Positions 23,548 to 32,401 of a stretch of 41,215 bases of DNA are shown one piece after another (positions within the stretch are counted from its first letter, which is position 1; every line of letters starts with the position of its first letter). The notes under the pieces were generated by a model. That model was not told where the DNA came from. It was given only the letters and a program-made list of their open reading frames with translations, and searched no databases. The translations under genes and the position numbers were made by a program. This stretch comes from Rhodocyclales bacterium (GTDB lineage Bacteria; Pseudomonadota; Gammaproteobacteria; Burkholderiales; Rhodocyclaceae). The DNA is taken from NCBI GenBank assembly GCA_026399415.1, contig JAPLQZ010000223.1:1-41215 (forward strand). Reading direction: 5' to 3'.

Positions 23548-25185
23548 CTATTCAAACGACGTGGCCGACCTGGCCTTTTCGCGTAAGACGAATTTCTGAA
23601 TCTTGCCGGTAGAAGTTTTCGGCAAGGCTTCGAAAATAAAATATTTGGGCACCTTGAAGCGTGCCATGCGCTCACGGCAGAATTCGGTCAACTCTTCCGC
23701 CGTGACGCTGGCTCCTTCGCGCACTTCGATGAAGGCGCAGGGTACCTCGCCCCATTTCGCATCGGGCGTGGCAACCACCGCCGCGCCCATCACCGCCGGA
23801 TGGCGATACAGCGTGTCCTCGACCTCGATCGAGGAAATATTCTCGCCGCCGGAAATGATGACGTCCTTGCTGCGGTCCTTGATCTTGATGTAGCCGTCGG
23901 GCTGCATCACCGCCAGATCGCCGGTGTGATACCAGCCACCGTGAAACGCCTCGTCCGTCGCCTTCGGATTCTTCAGGTAGCCCTTCATCACGATATTGCC
24001 GCGGAACATGATCTCGCCCATGGTCTGGTCGTCCCAGGGCACCGGCTGCATGGTTTCGGGATCCATCACCGTGATGCCTTCCTGGCAGTGATAGCGCACT
24101 CCCTGGCGGCCGTTGAGGCGCACCTGCTCGTCCAGCGGCAGGGAAAGCCACTCCTCGTGCTTGGCGCAGACGGCGGCCGGGCCATAGGTTTCGGTCAGGC
24201 CATAGACGTGGGTGATGTCGAAGCCGATCTTGCCCATGCCTTCGATCACAGCCGCAGGCGGCGGCGCGGCGGCCACCAGTGCCGAGACTTTGTGGTTAAT
24301 GCCCTCGCGCCACGCCGCCGGCGCGTTGACCAGCATCGAATGCACGATCGGCGCGCCGCAGTAATGGCTTACCTTGTGCTCCCTGATGGCATCGAGAATC
24401 AGCTTCGGATCGACGCGGCGCAGGCAGACATTGGTGCCGGAATTGGCCGCCACGGTCCACGGAAAGCACCAGCCGTTGCAGTGGAACATCGGCAGCGTCC
24501 ACAGATACACCGATTGCGGCGGCATGCCCCAGGAGACAATGTTGGACAAGGCATTGAGGTAAGCGCCGCGGTGGTGATACACCACGCCCTTGGGATTGCC
24601 GGTGGTACCCGAGGTGTAGTTGAGGGATATCGCCTCCCATTCGTCGGCAGGCGTCTTCCAGGCATAGTCGGGATGACCGCCGGCGAGCAGGGATTCGTAG
24701 TCGATGTTGCCCACCCGCTCGCCGGGACCGGTGTATTCCGGATCATCGACATCGATGACGAAAATTTCGCGCCCCAGTTCCGCCAGGGCTTTCTTCACCA
24801 TGCCCGAATACTCGCGGTCGCTGATGAGCACCTTGGCCTCGCCGTGGTTGAGCATGAAGGCAATCGACTCGGCGTCGAGTCGCGTATTCAGCGTGTTCAG
24901 CACGGCGCCGCACATCGGCACGCCGAAATGGCACTCGAACATCTCCGGCGTGTTGTTGAGCATCACTGCCACCGTGTCGCCGGCGCCGACTCCTTGCATC
25001 GCCAGCGCCGAGGCCAGGCGCCGGCTGCGCGCGTAGGCCTGGCTCCAGGTATAGCGGCGCCGGCCGTGGATCGTCGCCACGCGCTCGGGATAGATGTAAG
25101 CCGAACGCTCGATGAAGGTCAGCGGTGTCAGCGGAACATAGTTGGCCGGATTCTTGTCCAGTCCGTTGGCATAGGGATTGCTCAT
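23548..25185 (-). CDS. Fatty acyl-CoA synthetase (AMP-binding, AlkK-like)
   Basis: A 545-residue adenylate-forming enzyme, full length. Motifs are YTSGTTGNPKGVVYHHRG (P-loop), HVYGLTETYGP, WYHTGDLAV, SGGENISS and KTSTGKIQKFVLR with the catalytic lysine near the C-terminus. The opening ANYVPLTPLTFIERSAYIYPER is typical of medium/long-chain acyl-CoA synthetases of the AlkK type in Proteobacteria. It would join CoA to free fatty acids in the cytoplasm using ATP. It follows the MCE transporter genes by 21 bp and precedes the acylase gene, consistent with activating acyl chains that enter the cell. Confidence 0.9.
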   Translation of the reverse strand: MSNPYANGLDKNPANYVPLTPLTFIERSAYIYPERVATIHGRRRYTWSQAYARSRRLASALAMQGVGAGDTVAVMLNNTPEMFECHFGVPMCGAVLNTLNTRLDAESIAFMLNHGEAKVLISDREYSGMVKKALAELGREIFVIDVDDPEYTGPGERVGNIDYESLLAGGHPDYAWKTPADEWEAISLNYTSGTTGNPKGVVYHHRGAYLNALSNIVSWGMPPQSVYLWTLPMFHCNGWCFPWTVAANSGTNVCLRRVDPKLILDAIREHKVSHYCGAPIVHSMLVNAPAAWREGINHKVSALVAAAPPPAAVIEGMGKIGFDITHVYGLTETYGPAAVCAKHEEWLSLPLDEQVRLNGRQGVRYHCQEGITVMDPETMQPVPWDDQTMGEIMFRGNIVMKGYLKNPKATDEAFHGGWYHTGDLAVMQPDGYIKIKDRSKDVIISGGENISSIEVEDTLYRHPAVMGAAVVATPDAKWGEVPCAFIEVREGASVTAEELTEFCRERMARFKVPKYFIFEALPKTSTGKIQKFVLREKARSATSFE

Positions 25186-25206
25186 GAAGTTCTCTCTCAG
25201 AGTGGA

Positions 25207-25815
25207 TTAGTGCGTGCGGCAACGCTCGGCGATAGCAGGCTTCTCGCGACCTGTTTCTTCCACCCATGCCCCGAGATCGTCAGCCAGAGCCTGGACCGCG
25301 TCGCGAGTCGCAGCTACGCCTCCGCTGGCAACCGGAACCACCGCCGGCTTGTGGATCACGAAAGCCCTCTTGGCGAGCATTTCCGAGCTTCGCAGGGGCG
25401 TCAGGACGGCCCGCACTTCCAGTACCACCTGGCTATTTTTCGGATCATCGAAGCGCTGTTCCAGTTCGACGATAACCAGTTGCAGACGGCAGCCCGTACC
25501 GCTGAAATCCGGCTGACCGAAGACGATCCGGCGTTTCAGGAAAGCCTCCAGCAACTCGGCGGGTGGTGCCGCCCAGCGACTTTCCGCATAGCTCTGGCGG
25601 CGCAAGGGCTCGGCATAGGCGAGACGGAAATACATGACCGGCCCGGAGAGCCAGGAGGACGCCTGCACCTCGACTGCCGTAAGCGGGATGCGTGACCCGG
25701 ACCAATTGCCGGTCAGATTTCCCAGGTCGTACTGCGCCATCTCGGCGGTCCGTACATTGCCGCCGCATGCCGCCAGCAGCACGCCCGCAAGAATTGCGGC
25801 TACCCGCTTCATCAT
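25207..25815 (-). CDS. ABC-type transport auxiliary lipoprotein (PqiC/DUF330-like)
   Basis: A 202-residue lipoprotein with the lipobox LLAAC (Cys17). The mature region has the ABC_trans_aux layout seen in PqiC and similar partners of MCE proteins: an early PLTAVEVQASSWLSGPVMYFRLAY segment and later ELEQRFDDPKNSQVVLEVRAVL. Such proteins sit in the outer membrane and help MCE-based lipid transport. Its start overlaps the end of the MCE gene by four bases, supporting that partnership. Confidence 0.85.
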   Translation of the reverse strand: MMKRVAAILAGVLLAACGGNVRTAEMAQYDLGNLTGNWSGSRIPLTAVEVQASSWLSGPVMYFRLAYAEPLRRQSYAESRWAAPPAELLEAFLKRRIVFGQPDFSGTGCRLQLVIVELEQRFDDPKNSQVVLEVRAVLTPLRSSEMLAKRAFVIHKPAVVPVASGGVAATRDAVQALADDLGAWVEETGREKPAIAERCRTH

Positions 25816-26759
25816 CGCTCTCCTCCCTGTTTGACCGGTGCCGCAAAGCCGGCCTCACCGGGGCCAGGTGCGGCCGCACCGCGGCCGAAAAACAGCATCT
25901 GCGGATTGCTTTCAAGACCGTCCAGAACACGCGACAACTGACGTGAATTGGTTGCCAACTCGTTCATCAGGGCATTGGCACGCGGCAGCGTCGCCGTCGT
26001 CAGTTCATCGCCGGCGCTGCCCGTAAGCCGGTCGAAGCGCCGCGACAGGACGTTCATCGATTTCACCAGTTCGCGCATTTCCGCCGTCAGCGGTGCGCTC
26101 TCTCCCGCCGTCTTTTCGACCTGCACCAGAATCTGCCGCAAGCTGCGCATGTTGCTTTCGGACAGCGCCTCGCGCATTGAGGCCATGATTTTCGGCATGT
26201 CGCGCAGACCATCGGAGGCATTCGCCAGATTGTCCAGCGTGCGCGAAAAATTCTGCACGTTCTTTTCGTCCAGCACCTTGCCCAGGCGCAAGGACGCCGT
26301 GCTGATCTGGTTCACGATATCGCCCGCCCTGTCATCCAGCGTGTCGAACACGGTGGGACGCAATGCAATGCGGATCGTCTCGCCGCCTTTTCCCGCCAAC
26401 GATTCGCTCGAAGAACCATCATCTTCGATCTGCACATAGGCCAGACCGGTCACGCCCTGATAGCCCAGCCGGGCTGTGCTCCCCCGTGTCAGCCTGAAGC
26501 GGTTGTCGATATTCACACGCACCAGGATCACTCGCGGATCGGCGTCATCCGGTGCGATGGCCACCACCTTGCCGGCACGAATGCCGCGATAGCGCACCTG
26601 CGCCTGGACGTTTAGCCCGGTCACGTTTCGTCGCGTTTCCAGGATATAGGTCGTCGTCGACTCGTCGCTCTGCCCCAGCCACCAGATGCCGACAGCGGCG
26701 GCAAGGCCGAGAAGAATGGTGAAGATGCCGGCTGCCAGTGCGTGAGATCGGTTTTCCAT
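25812..26759 (-). CDS. MCE-domain protein (MlaD-like) of a lipid ABC transporter
   Basis: A 315-residue protein with an N-terminal transmembrane helix (about 10-29) and one MCE domain (about 39-116, LETRRNVTGLNVQAQVRYRG through TGLAYVQIED). A long helical tail (about 140-290) resembles the tails of PqiB/YebT-like or larger MCE proteins rather than the short E. coli MlaD. MCE proteins form hexameric rings that carry phospholipids or other hydrophobic molecules across the periplasm. It lies 12 bp after the ATPase gene and is coupled to the lipoprotein gene. Confidence 0.9.
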   Translation of the reverse strand: MENRSHALAAGIFTILLGLAAAVGIWWLGQSDESTTTYILETRRNVTGLNVQAQVRYRGIRAGKVVAIAPDDADPRVILVRVNIDNRFRLTRGSTARLGYQGVTGLAYVQIEDDGSSSESLAGKGGETIRIALRPTVFDTLDDRAGDIVNQISTASLRLGKVLDEKNVQNFSRTLDNLANASDGLRDMPKIMASMREALSESNMRSLRQILVQVEKTAGESAPLTAEMRELVKSMNVLSRRFDRLTGSAGDELTTATLPRANALMNELATNSRQLSRVLDGLESNPQMLFFGRGAAAPGPGEAGFAAPVKQGGER

Positions 26760-26771
26760 GGTTCGGCGCTT

Positions 26772-27572
26772 TCAGTGCGGCACGGCGGCGAACCCGGATT
26801 TCTGCAGGGCTCGCACGCTACGGTCGGAAAGGAAGAAGTTGCGAATGAAAGGATGGTCAACCTGCATGATTTCCTCAGTCGTGCCATAGGCCAGTATGCG
26901 CTGCTCGGCGAGTACCGCCACACGCGTGGAGAGTGCCGCCAGTGTATCCAGATCGTGCGTGACCAGCATGACGGTGAGGCCCAGTTCTTCGCCCAGCATG
27001 CGAATCAGGCGCACAAAACTGTCGGAGCGATCCGGATCAAGTCCTGCGGTCGGCTCGTCCAGCAGAAGCAGTTCCGGCTCGAGTGCCAGCGCGCGCGCCA
27101 GTGCGACCCGCTTGATCATGCCGCCGGAAAGTTCGGCCGGCATCAGCTTGCCATGACGCGGCAGCAGTTCGACCATGGATAGCTTGAGCATCACCAGATC
27201 GTGAATGGCGTCCTCATCGTAGCGCTTCAGCTCGCGCAAGGGGAAAGCGATATTGTCGAAAACGTTGAATGCCGAAAACAGCGCTCCCTGCTGGAACAGC
27301 ACGCCGAAGCGCTGCCGCAAGTCGCGTTCGCGCGCAACGCCACCGCCAAACAGGGGCTCGCCGAAAATTTCTATGCTGCCGCTGTCAGGCAGCAGCAAGC
27401 CGACAACCATGCGCAGCAACGTGGTCTTGCCGCTGCCGGAACCGCCCACCAGCGAAACCAGCTCACCGCGCTGAATTTCGAGGTCGAGTTCCTTGTGAAT
27501 CCACACGTCGCCAAAGCGCGTGGACAGATCACGAATGCGGATGACCGGGGGCGATGCATCCATGGAATTCAT
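26772..27572 (-). CDS. MlaF-like ABC transporter ATP-binding protein
   Basis: A 266-residue ATPase with Walker A GGSGSGKTT, the signature LSGGMIKRVALARAL (the LSGGM form characteristic of MlaF/MCE transporters) and Walker B LLLLDEPTAGLDP, all intact. It powers lipid movement through the MlaE-like permease. It overlaps the permease gene by four bases and is followed by the MCE gene. Confidence 0.92.
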   Translation of the reverse strand: MNSMDASPPVIRIRDLSTRFGDVWIHKELDLEIQRGELVSLVGGSGSGKTTLLRMVVGLLLPDSGSIEIFGEPLFGGGVARERDLRQRFGVLFQQGALFSAFNVFDNIAFPLRELKRYDEDAIHDLVMLKLSMVELLPRHGKLMPAELSGGMIKRVALARALALEPELLLLDEPTAGLDPDRSDSFVRLIRMLGEELGLTVMLVTHDLDTLAALSTRVAVLAEQRILAYGTTEEIMQVDHPFIRNFFLSDRSVRALQKSGFAAVPH

Positions 27573-28687
27573 ATTGGCAAGCCGATGTGGCGCGTGGCTA
27601 TTGCAAACACCGCATCGATCACGATTACGACCGTAATTGCAGAGACGACCGATGCCGTGGTGTTGGCGGACAGGCTTTCCGTGTTGGGTCTCACTCTGAG
27701 GCCGAAGTGGCAGGCGATCAACGCAACGAACATGCCGAATACCGTTCCCTTGACCAGTCCAATCAACAGATTGGACGCCGGTACCACACGCGGCAGGGTC
27801 TGGAAGAAAAACCCATAGGAGATGTCAAGCTGCAACTGTGCCGAAAGCATGCCGCCGATCAGCGCTATCGCCGTGCTCCACAATACCAGCAAGGGCATGG
27901 CGATGGTCAGCGCCACCACTTTGGGGAATACCAGCCGCAACCCGCGCGGAACACCCATCGTCGCCAGCGCATCGATTTCCTCGGTAACGCGCATCACGCC
28001 CAGTTGCGCCGTCATTGCCGAGCCGGAACGCCCGGCAACCAGAATCGCCACCAGAACCGGCCCGAGTTCGCGCACGAGACCGAGGCCGATGATATTTACA
28101 ATAAAAATATCCGCCCCGAATTGCTTGAGCTGCAAGGCCGACAGGTAGGAAAGCACGACGCCGATGAGAAAGCCGACCAGCGCGGTAACCGGCATCGCGC
28201 GCACGCCGCTCTTGTACAGGTTGGCCGAAATTTCCCGCCGCGGCAGGTCGGCGGGATAACGCAGGACATGCGCCAGATTCAGTCCGAATTGACCGACGAG
28301 GGCAACAAAATCGATGAGATGGCGACCAATGCCAATCACTGTCGTGCCGATGATCATCGCGCCATGCAAGGGTGAAATCGGCACAACTGCCGCCCGCGGC
28401 TCGTGATCGGCGGTATCGATGCGTTCAAAGACCCGCCAATGTTCCGGTTTGATCGACAGTTGGAGCGGCAAGGCACGACCCCAGGCGCGCCACAGCAATA
28501 TCGCGCCGGCGCTGTCGATCGCCTCAAGCTCGAGGCAGTCCCAACTACTGGCCGGATCGGCGACGCGGCCCAGTTCATCCGCCAATCCGGCAGCACGCTG
28601 CGACGTGGTCGCCAGTGTCCAGCGCCCGGAAAGCCTGATAATGCGTCCGCCTTCGCGAACGATCACTTCAATGCGCGCGACGGACAT
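27569..28687 (-). CDS. MlaE-like permease with N-terminal STAS-like region
   Basis: A 372-residue protein. Residues about 1-105 are soluble and look like a STAS/MlaB-type domain (GRWTLATTSQRAAGL, WDCLELEAIDSAGAILLWRA). From about 115 on it is a membrane permease of the MlaE family, with PVTALVGFLIGVVLSYLSA, the conserved VRELGPVLVAILVAGRSGSA and MRVTEEIDALATMG. The fusion explains why no separate mlaB gene is present. This is the first gene of the long lipid-processing cluster. A -10-like TATAAT lies 33 bp upstream. Confidence 0.9.
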   Translation of the reverse strand: MSVARIEVIVREGGRIIRLSGRWTLATTSQRAAGLADELGRVADPASSWDCLELEAIDSAGAILLWRAWGRALPLQLSIKPEHWRVFERIDTADHEPRAAVVPISPLHGAMIIGTTVIGIGRHLIDFVALVGQFGLNLAHVLRYPADLPRREISANLYKSGVRAMPVTALVGFLIGVVLSYLSALQLKQFGADIFIVNIIGLGLVRELGPVLVAILVAGRSGSAMTAQLGVMRVTEEIDALATMGVPRGLRLVFPKVVALTIAMPLLVLWSTAIALIGGMLSAQLQLDISYGFFFQTLPRVVPASNLLIGLVKGTVFGMFVALIACHFGLRVRPNTESLSANTTASVVSAITVVIVIDAVFAIATRHIGLPI

Positions 28688-28719
28688 CGGGCAAGCGTTG
28701 GCAGGTTGAGAGGACTTTG

Positions 28720-28725
28720 ATTATA
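28720..28725 (-). promoter_or_regulatory. Perfect -10 hexamer upstream of the mlaE-like gene
   Basis: The minus strand reads TATAAT here, in the 48-bp gap between ppx and the mlaE-like permease gene. No good -35 hexamer is visible 16-18 bp upstream, so the site may need an activator or be fortuitous. If used, transcription would start near 28713. Confidence 0.35.
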
Positions 28726-28735
28726 GCCATGCAGT

Positions 28736-30220
28736 TCAGGCATCGCGATGAATCCGCAGTTCGCTGCCGATGCCGGCCCATTGCTGCACTTCATCCTCCA
28801 GCGTCGCGGCGGTGAGCGGCAGTGCCTCCAATCCGCAGTCACCCAGTCTCAGCTGAAATCCGTGGCGGGTGAGTCCGGCGGAAATCGGCGGCAAGGGCTG
28901 GTCGTCGCGCGCTCGATGCAGCACCACGGCGGTCCGCAGGCAAAGAATCAAGGTCCATTCCGGAGCTTCCCCACGCAAGGGCTGGGCTCGCTCCAGCTTG
29001 CCGCGATGCGCCAGCACCAGCCGCGACAAACGCGCCTGATCGCGCCGGGAAAACCCCGGCATGTCGGCATTGGCAATGATGTAGGCACTGTGTTTGTGAT
29101 AGCTCGAGTGCGCTACGGAAATCCCGACCTCATGCAAACGAGCGGCCCAGACCAGGAATTGCGCATCCGGATGTCCCGCCTCCAGGCTCGCCGGAACTAT
29201 CTGGTTGAACAGGCCGAGTGCGGTATGAGCGACGCGCGACGCCTGCCGCCGGTCCACTTCATAGCGCTGCATGAAGCTATTCACCGTCGCTTCGCGCAAA
29301 TCATCATGATGATAACGGCCGAGCTGGTCATACAGCACACCGAGCCGCAGGGCGCCTTCTGAAAAAGCCATCCGTTCCAGGCCGAATTCCTTGAACACGG
29401 CAGACATGATCGCCAGTCCGCCGGGCAGCACCGGAATGCGGTCGGCGCGCAGGCCCTGCAGTCGCATGCGCGAGGCCTCGCCCGCATGCAGGAGTTCGTC
29501 GCGCAACTTGTCCAGTCCGTCGCGGGTCAGGCCGTTATCGGAAAAGCCGTTCAACTCAAGCAGATCTACGATGGCCTTGGCCGTGCCGGACGAGCCGATG
29601 GCCTCGTCCCAGCCGGTCTCGCGGTAGGCGTGAACTATGGTCTGCAACTCGCGCCGCGCCGCCAGCTCCGCTTCCTTGAATGCGCGCTTGTCGACGCGGC
29701 CGTCCGGGAAGAAGCGCAGGCTGTAGCTGACGCAGCCCATGTAGAGCGATTCCAGCCGGATCGGATCGATGTTCTGGCCGATGATGAATTCGGTGGAGCC
29801 GCCGCCAATATCGACCACCAACTGCCGCGTTTGCGGATTGGCAAGGGTGTGGGCAACGCCGAGATAGATCAAACGCGCCTCTTCACGCCCTGCAATCACT
29901 TCGATGGGGAAACCCAGGGCAGCCTCTGCCTTTTCGAGGAACTCCCCGGCGTTCTTCGCCACCCGCAAGGTATTGGTCGCCACCGCACGCACGGCCCCCG
30001 GATCAAAGTCCCGCAGGCGTTCGCCAAAGCGCGACAAAGCCTCCAAACCACGCTGCTGAGCCGCCGCATCGAGCCGCTTGTCGGGGGTCAGGCCCGCCGC
30101 CAGTCTTACCGACTCCTTGAGCCCATCCAGAGGATAGATCTGGTTGGCTACAATTCGCCCCACCTGGAGGCGAAAGCTGTTGGAGCCGAGATCGACCGCG
30201 GCGATCAGTTCGTAGGTCAT
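28736..30220 (-). CDS. ppx: Exopolyphosphatase (Ppx/GppA family)
   Basis: A 494-residue protein of the Ppx/GppA phosphatase family, within the family's usual length. The actin-like ATPase fold shows AAVDLGSNSFRLQVG at the N-terminus, AVATNTLRVAKN and the phosphate-binding VDIGGGSTEFIIG; the C-terminal HD-like domain contains LHEVGISVAHSSYHKHSAYI. It removes terminal phosphates from polyphosphate, and related enzymes also cleave pppGpp. It is divergent from ppk, so synthesis and breakdown of polyphosphate are encoded back to back. The lipid-transport genes follow it on the same strand after 48 bp. Confidence 0.92.
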   Translation of the reverse strand: MTYELIAAVDLGSNSFRLQVGRIVANQIYPLDGLKESVRLAAGLTPDKRLDAAAQQRGLEALSRFGERLRDFDPGAVRAVATNTLRVAKNAGEFLEKAEAALGFPIEVIAGREEARLIYLGVAHTLANPQTRQLVVDIGGGSTEFIIGQNIDPIRLESLYMGCVSYSLRFFPDGRVDKRAFKEAELAARRELQTIVHAYRETGWDEAIGSSGTAKAIVDLLELNGFSDNGLTRDGLDKLRDELLHAGEASRMRLQGLRADRIPVLPGGLAIMSAVFKEFGLERMAFSEGALRLGVLYDQLGRYHHDDLREATVNSFMQRYEVDRRQASRVAHTALGLFNQIVPASLEAGHPDAQFLVWAARLHEVGISVAHSSYHKHSAYIIANADMPGFSRRDQARLSRLVLAHRGKLERAQPLRGEAPEWTLILCLRTAVVLHRARDDQPLPPISAGLTRHGFQLRLGDCGLEALPLTAATLEDEVQQWAGIGSELRIHRDA

Positions 30221-30316
30221 GAATGATTCTACCTGCTGCCCCGGGTTTGATTCGTGTCATGATGCGGCAATGAAATTGAAACATAATTATCCAATTCGAA
30301 TCGACTGAAAACCCTC

Positions 30317-32401
30317 ATGTCAACCGCGCGCCGATTTCCCAACGAGCACTTCCTCAATCGCGAACTATCCCTGCTCGCCTTCAACCGGCGCGTTCTGGCA
30401 CAGGCCGCCGACAGTCGCGTACCGTTGCTGGAGCGGCTGCGTTTTCTGTGCATCGTCTCCTCCAACCTAGACGAGTTCTTCGAAATCCGCGTCGCCGGCC
30501 TCAAGGAACAAATCAAGCTGGGCAGCCATGCCGCCGCTGCCGACGGCATGCCGCCACTGGACGTCTTCCGTCGAGTCGGGGATCAGGCGCACCAACTGAT
30601 TGCCGAACAATACGCACTGCTGAACGAAGCGATACTCCCGGCACTGGAAAAAGAAGGCATCGCCTTCTTCCGCCGCAGCCTGTGGAGTGATGCTCAGCGG
30701 GCCTGGATACGCGAGTTCTTCTTCAGGGAAGTGATGCCGGTGCTGACCCCGATCGGACTCGATCCCTCGCATCCCTTCCCGCGCGTGCTGAACAAGAGTC
30801 TCAACTTTGCCATTGAACTGGAAGGCACCGACGCCTTCGGCCGCAGTTCGGGCGCCGCCATCGTTCAGGCGCCGCGCGCCCTGCCGCGAGTGATCCAGCT
30901 GCCCAGGGAACTTTGCGGGCTTGATTATGGTTTTGTCTTCCTGTCATCGGTGGTCCACGAATACGTCGGCGAACTGTTCGCCGGCATGAACGTTCTCGGC
31001 TGCTACCAGTTCCGCGTCACGCGCAATTCCGATCTGTTTGTCGATGATGAAGAAGTCAAGAACCTGCGCATCGCGTTGCAGGGTGAACTTCCGCAACGCC
31101 ATTTTGGTGATGCCGTGCGCCTGGAAGTGGCCGACAATTGTTCGGAGGTCATGACCGACTTTCTGCTGCTGCAGTTCGGCTTGGAGCGCGGCGACCTGTA
31201 TCGCGTGCCGGGCATCGTCAATCTGGTGCGCCTGATGTCGGTACCCGACCAGGTGGATCGCCCTGATCTGATGTATGCACCATTCCAGCCCGGCTTGCCC
31301 AAGGTACTGACCAAGCGCTACGACATCTTCGCCAGCATCCGCAAGCATGACATCCTGATGCATCACCCGTTTCAGTCCTTCACTCCCGTGATCCAGCTGT
31401 TGCAGCAGGCGGCGGACGACCCGCAGGTGGTCGCGATCAAGATGACCGTGTATCGCACCGGTACCGACTCGGTGCTGATGGAACATCTGCTGCGCGCCGC
31501 GGAGAAAGGCAAGGAAGTCACGGTCGTGGTGGAACTCATGGCACGCTTCGAGGAGGAGGCCAACCTTTCCATCGCGGCGCGGCTGGAAGAGGTCGGCGCC
31601 CACGTGGTCTATGGCGTGGTCGGCTACAAGACCCACGCCAAGATGCTGATGGTCTTGCGCCGCGAGGACCAGGGCTATCGCCGCTACATCCATCTCGGCA
31701 CCGGTAACTATCATCCACGCACCACGCGTTCCTACACCGACTTCGGCCTGCTGACGTCCAACCCGGAGATCGGTGACGACGTCAACGAGGTATTCAAGCA
31801 GCTAACCGGTCTGGGCAAGGCCAGCGCACTCAAGCACCTGTGGCAGGCACCCTTCTCGCTCCACTCGAAAATGCTGGGCGCGATCCGCGCCGAGACCGAG
31901 GCCGCCAGCGCCGGCAAGCCGGCACGCATTATCGCCAAAATGAACTCCCTGCTTGAACCGGAGATCATTGCGGCTTTGTACGAGGCCAGCGCTGCCGGCG
32001 TCACCGTCGACCTTATCGTCCGCGGCGTTTGCTCGCTGCGCCCGGGAGTCAAAGGCCTTTCAGAAAACATCCACGTGCGTTCGGTGATCGGACGTTTCCT
32101 CGAGCATCACCGCATTTTTTATTTCCACGCCAACGGCAAGCAGAACATCTATCTTTCCAGCGCCGACTGGATGGAACGCAATTTCTTCCGCCGCATCGAA
32201 ATCAGTTTCCCGGTGCTGGAGCCCAAGCTCAAGCGGCGGGTGCTCAAGGAAGGGCTCAAACCCTATCTCGCCGACAACAGCCAGGCCTGGGAAATGAACG
32301 GTAGCGGCGAATACCGGGTGAAACCGACGAAGCGCGCCCGCATCTGCGCTCAGGAACTCCTGATGGCCGACATGGGCGTCGATGTCATCAACGTAGCGTA
32401 A
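30317..32401 (+). CDS. ppk: Polyphosphate kinase 1
   Basis: A 694-residue enzyme, full length for PPK1. The N-domain begins HFLNRELSLLAFNRRVL. The autophosphorylated histidine is His440 in GYKTHAKML, and the second conserved block is HLGTGNYHPRTTRSYTDFG; FLEHHRIFYFHANG near residue 595 holds another conserved histidine. It makes polyphosphate from ATP reversibly. The 96-bp gap to divergent ppx is AT-richer than its surroundings, but I find no clear Pho box or standard promoter there. Its last 14 bases overlap the convergent S49 peptidase gene. Confidence 0.94.
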   Translation: MSTARRFPNEHFLNRELSLLAFNRRVLAQAADSRVPLLERLRFLCIVSSNLDEFFEIRVAGLKEQIKLGSHAAAADGMPPLDVFRRVGDQAHQLIAEQYALLNEAILPALEKEGIAFFRRSLWSDAQRAWIREFFFREVMPVLTPIGLDPSHPFPRVLNKSLNFAIELEGTDAFGRSSGAAIVQAPRALPRVIQLPRELCGLDYGFVFLSSVVHEYVGELFAGMNVLGCYQFRVTRNSDLFVDDEEVKNLRIALQGELPQRHFGDAVRLEVADNCSEVMTDFLLLQFGLERGDLYRVPGIVNLVRLMSVPDQVDRPDLMYAPFQPGLPKVLTKRYDIFASIRKHDILMHHPFQSFTPVIQLLQQAADDPQVVAIKMTVYRTGTDSVLMEHLLRAAEKGKEVTVVVELMARFEEEANLSIAARLEEVGAHVVYGVVGYKTHAKMLMVLRREDQGYRRYIHLGTGNYHPRTTRSYTDFGLLTSNPEIGDDVNEVFKQLTGLGKASALKHLWQAPFSLHSKMLGAIRAETEAASAGKPARIIAKMNSLLEPEIIAALYEASAAGVTVDLIVRGVCSLRPGVKGLSENIHVRSVIGRFLEHHRIFYFHANGKQNIYLSSADWMERNFFRRIEISFPVLEPKLKRRVLKEGLKPYLADNSQAWEMNGSGEYRVKPTKRARICAQELLMADMGVDVINVA

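Noticed and set aside
24975-25005. Near match to the dispersed repeat (GGCGCCGACTCCTTG) inside the acyl-CoA synthetase gene
   Set aside because: Only the central part matches, and the encoded residues (GVGAGDTV) are conserved in the enzyme family, so the likeness is explained by coding sequence.
23548-25185. Adenylate-forming enzyme plus acylase as a secondary-metabolite (NRPS-like) cluster
   Set aside because: No condensation, thioesterase or multiple carrier domains; the surrounding MCE transporter fits lipid handling better.
23800-25695. 631-codon plus-strand open frame opposite the acyl-CoA synthetase and lipoprotein genes
   Set aside because: No domain, no ribosome binding site, and it spans two well-supported minus-strand genes.
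30230-30316. Possible Pho box between ppx and ppk
   Set aside because: Only a single TGTCAT-like half site is present; the required 11-bp direct repeat is not seen.
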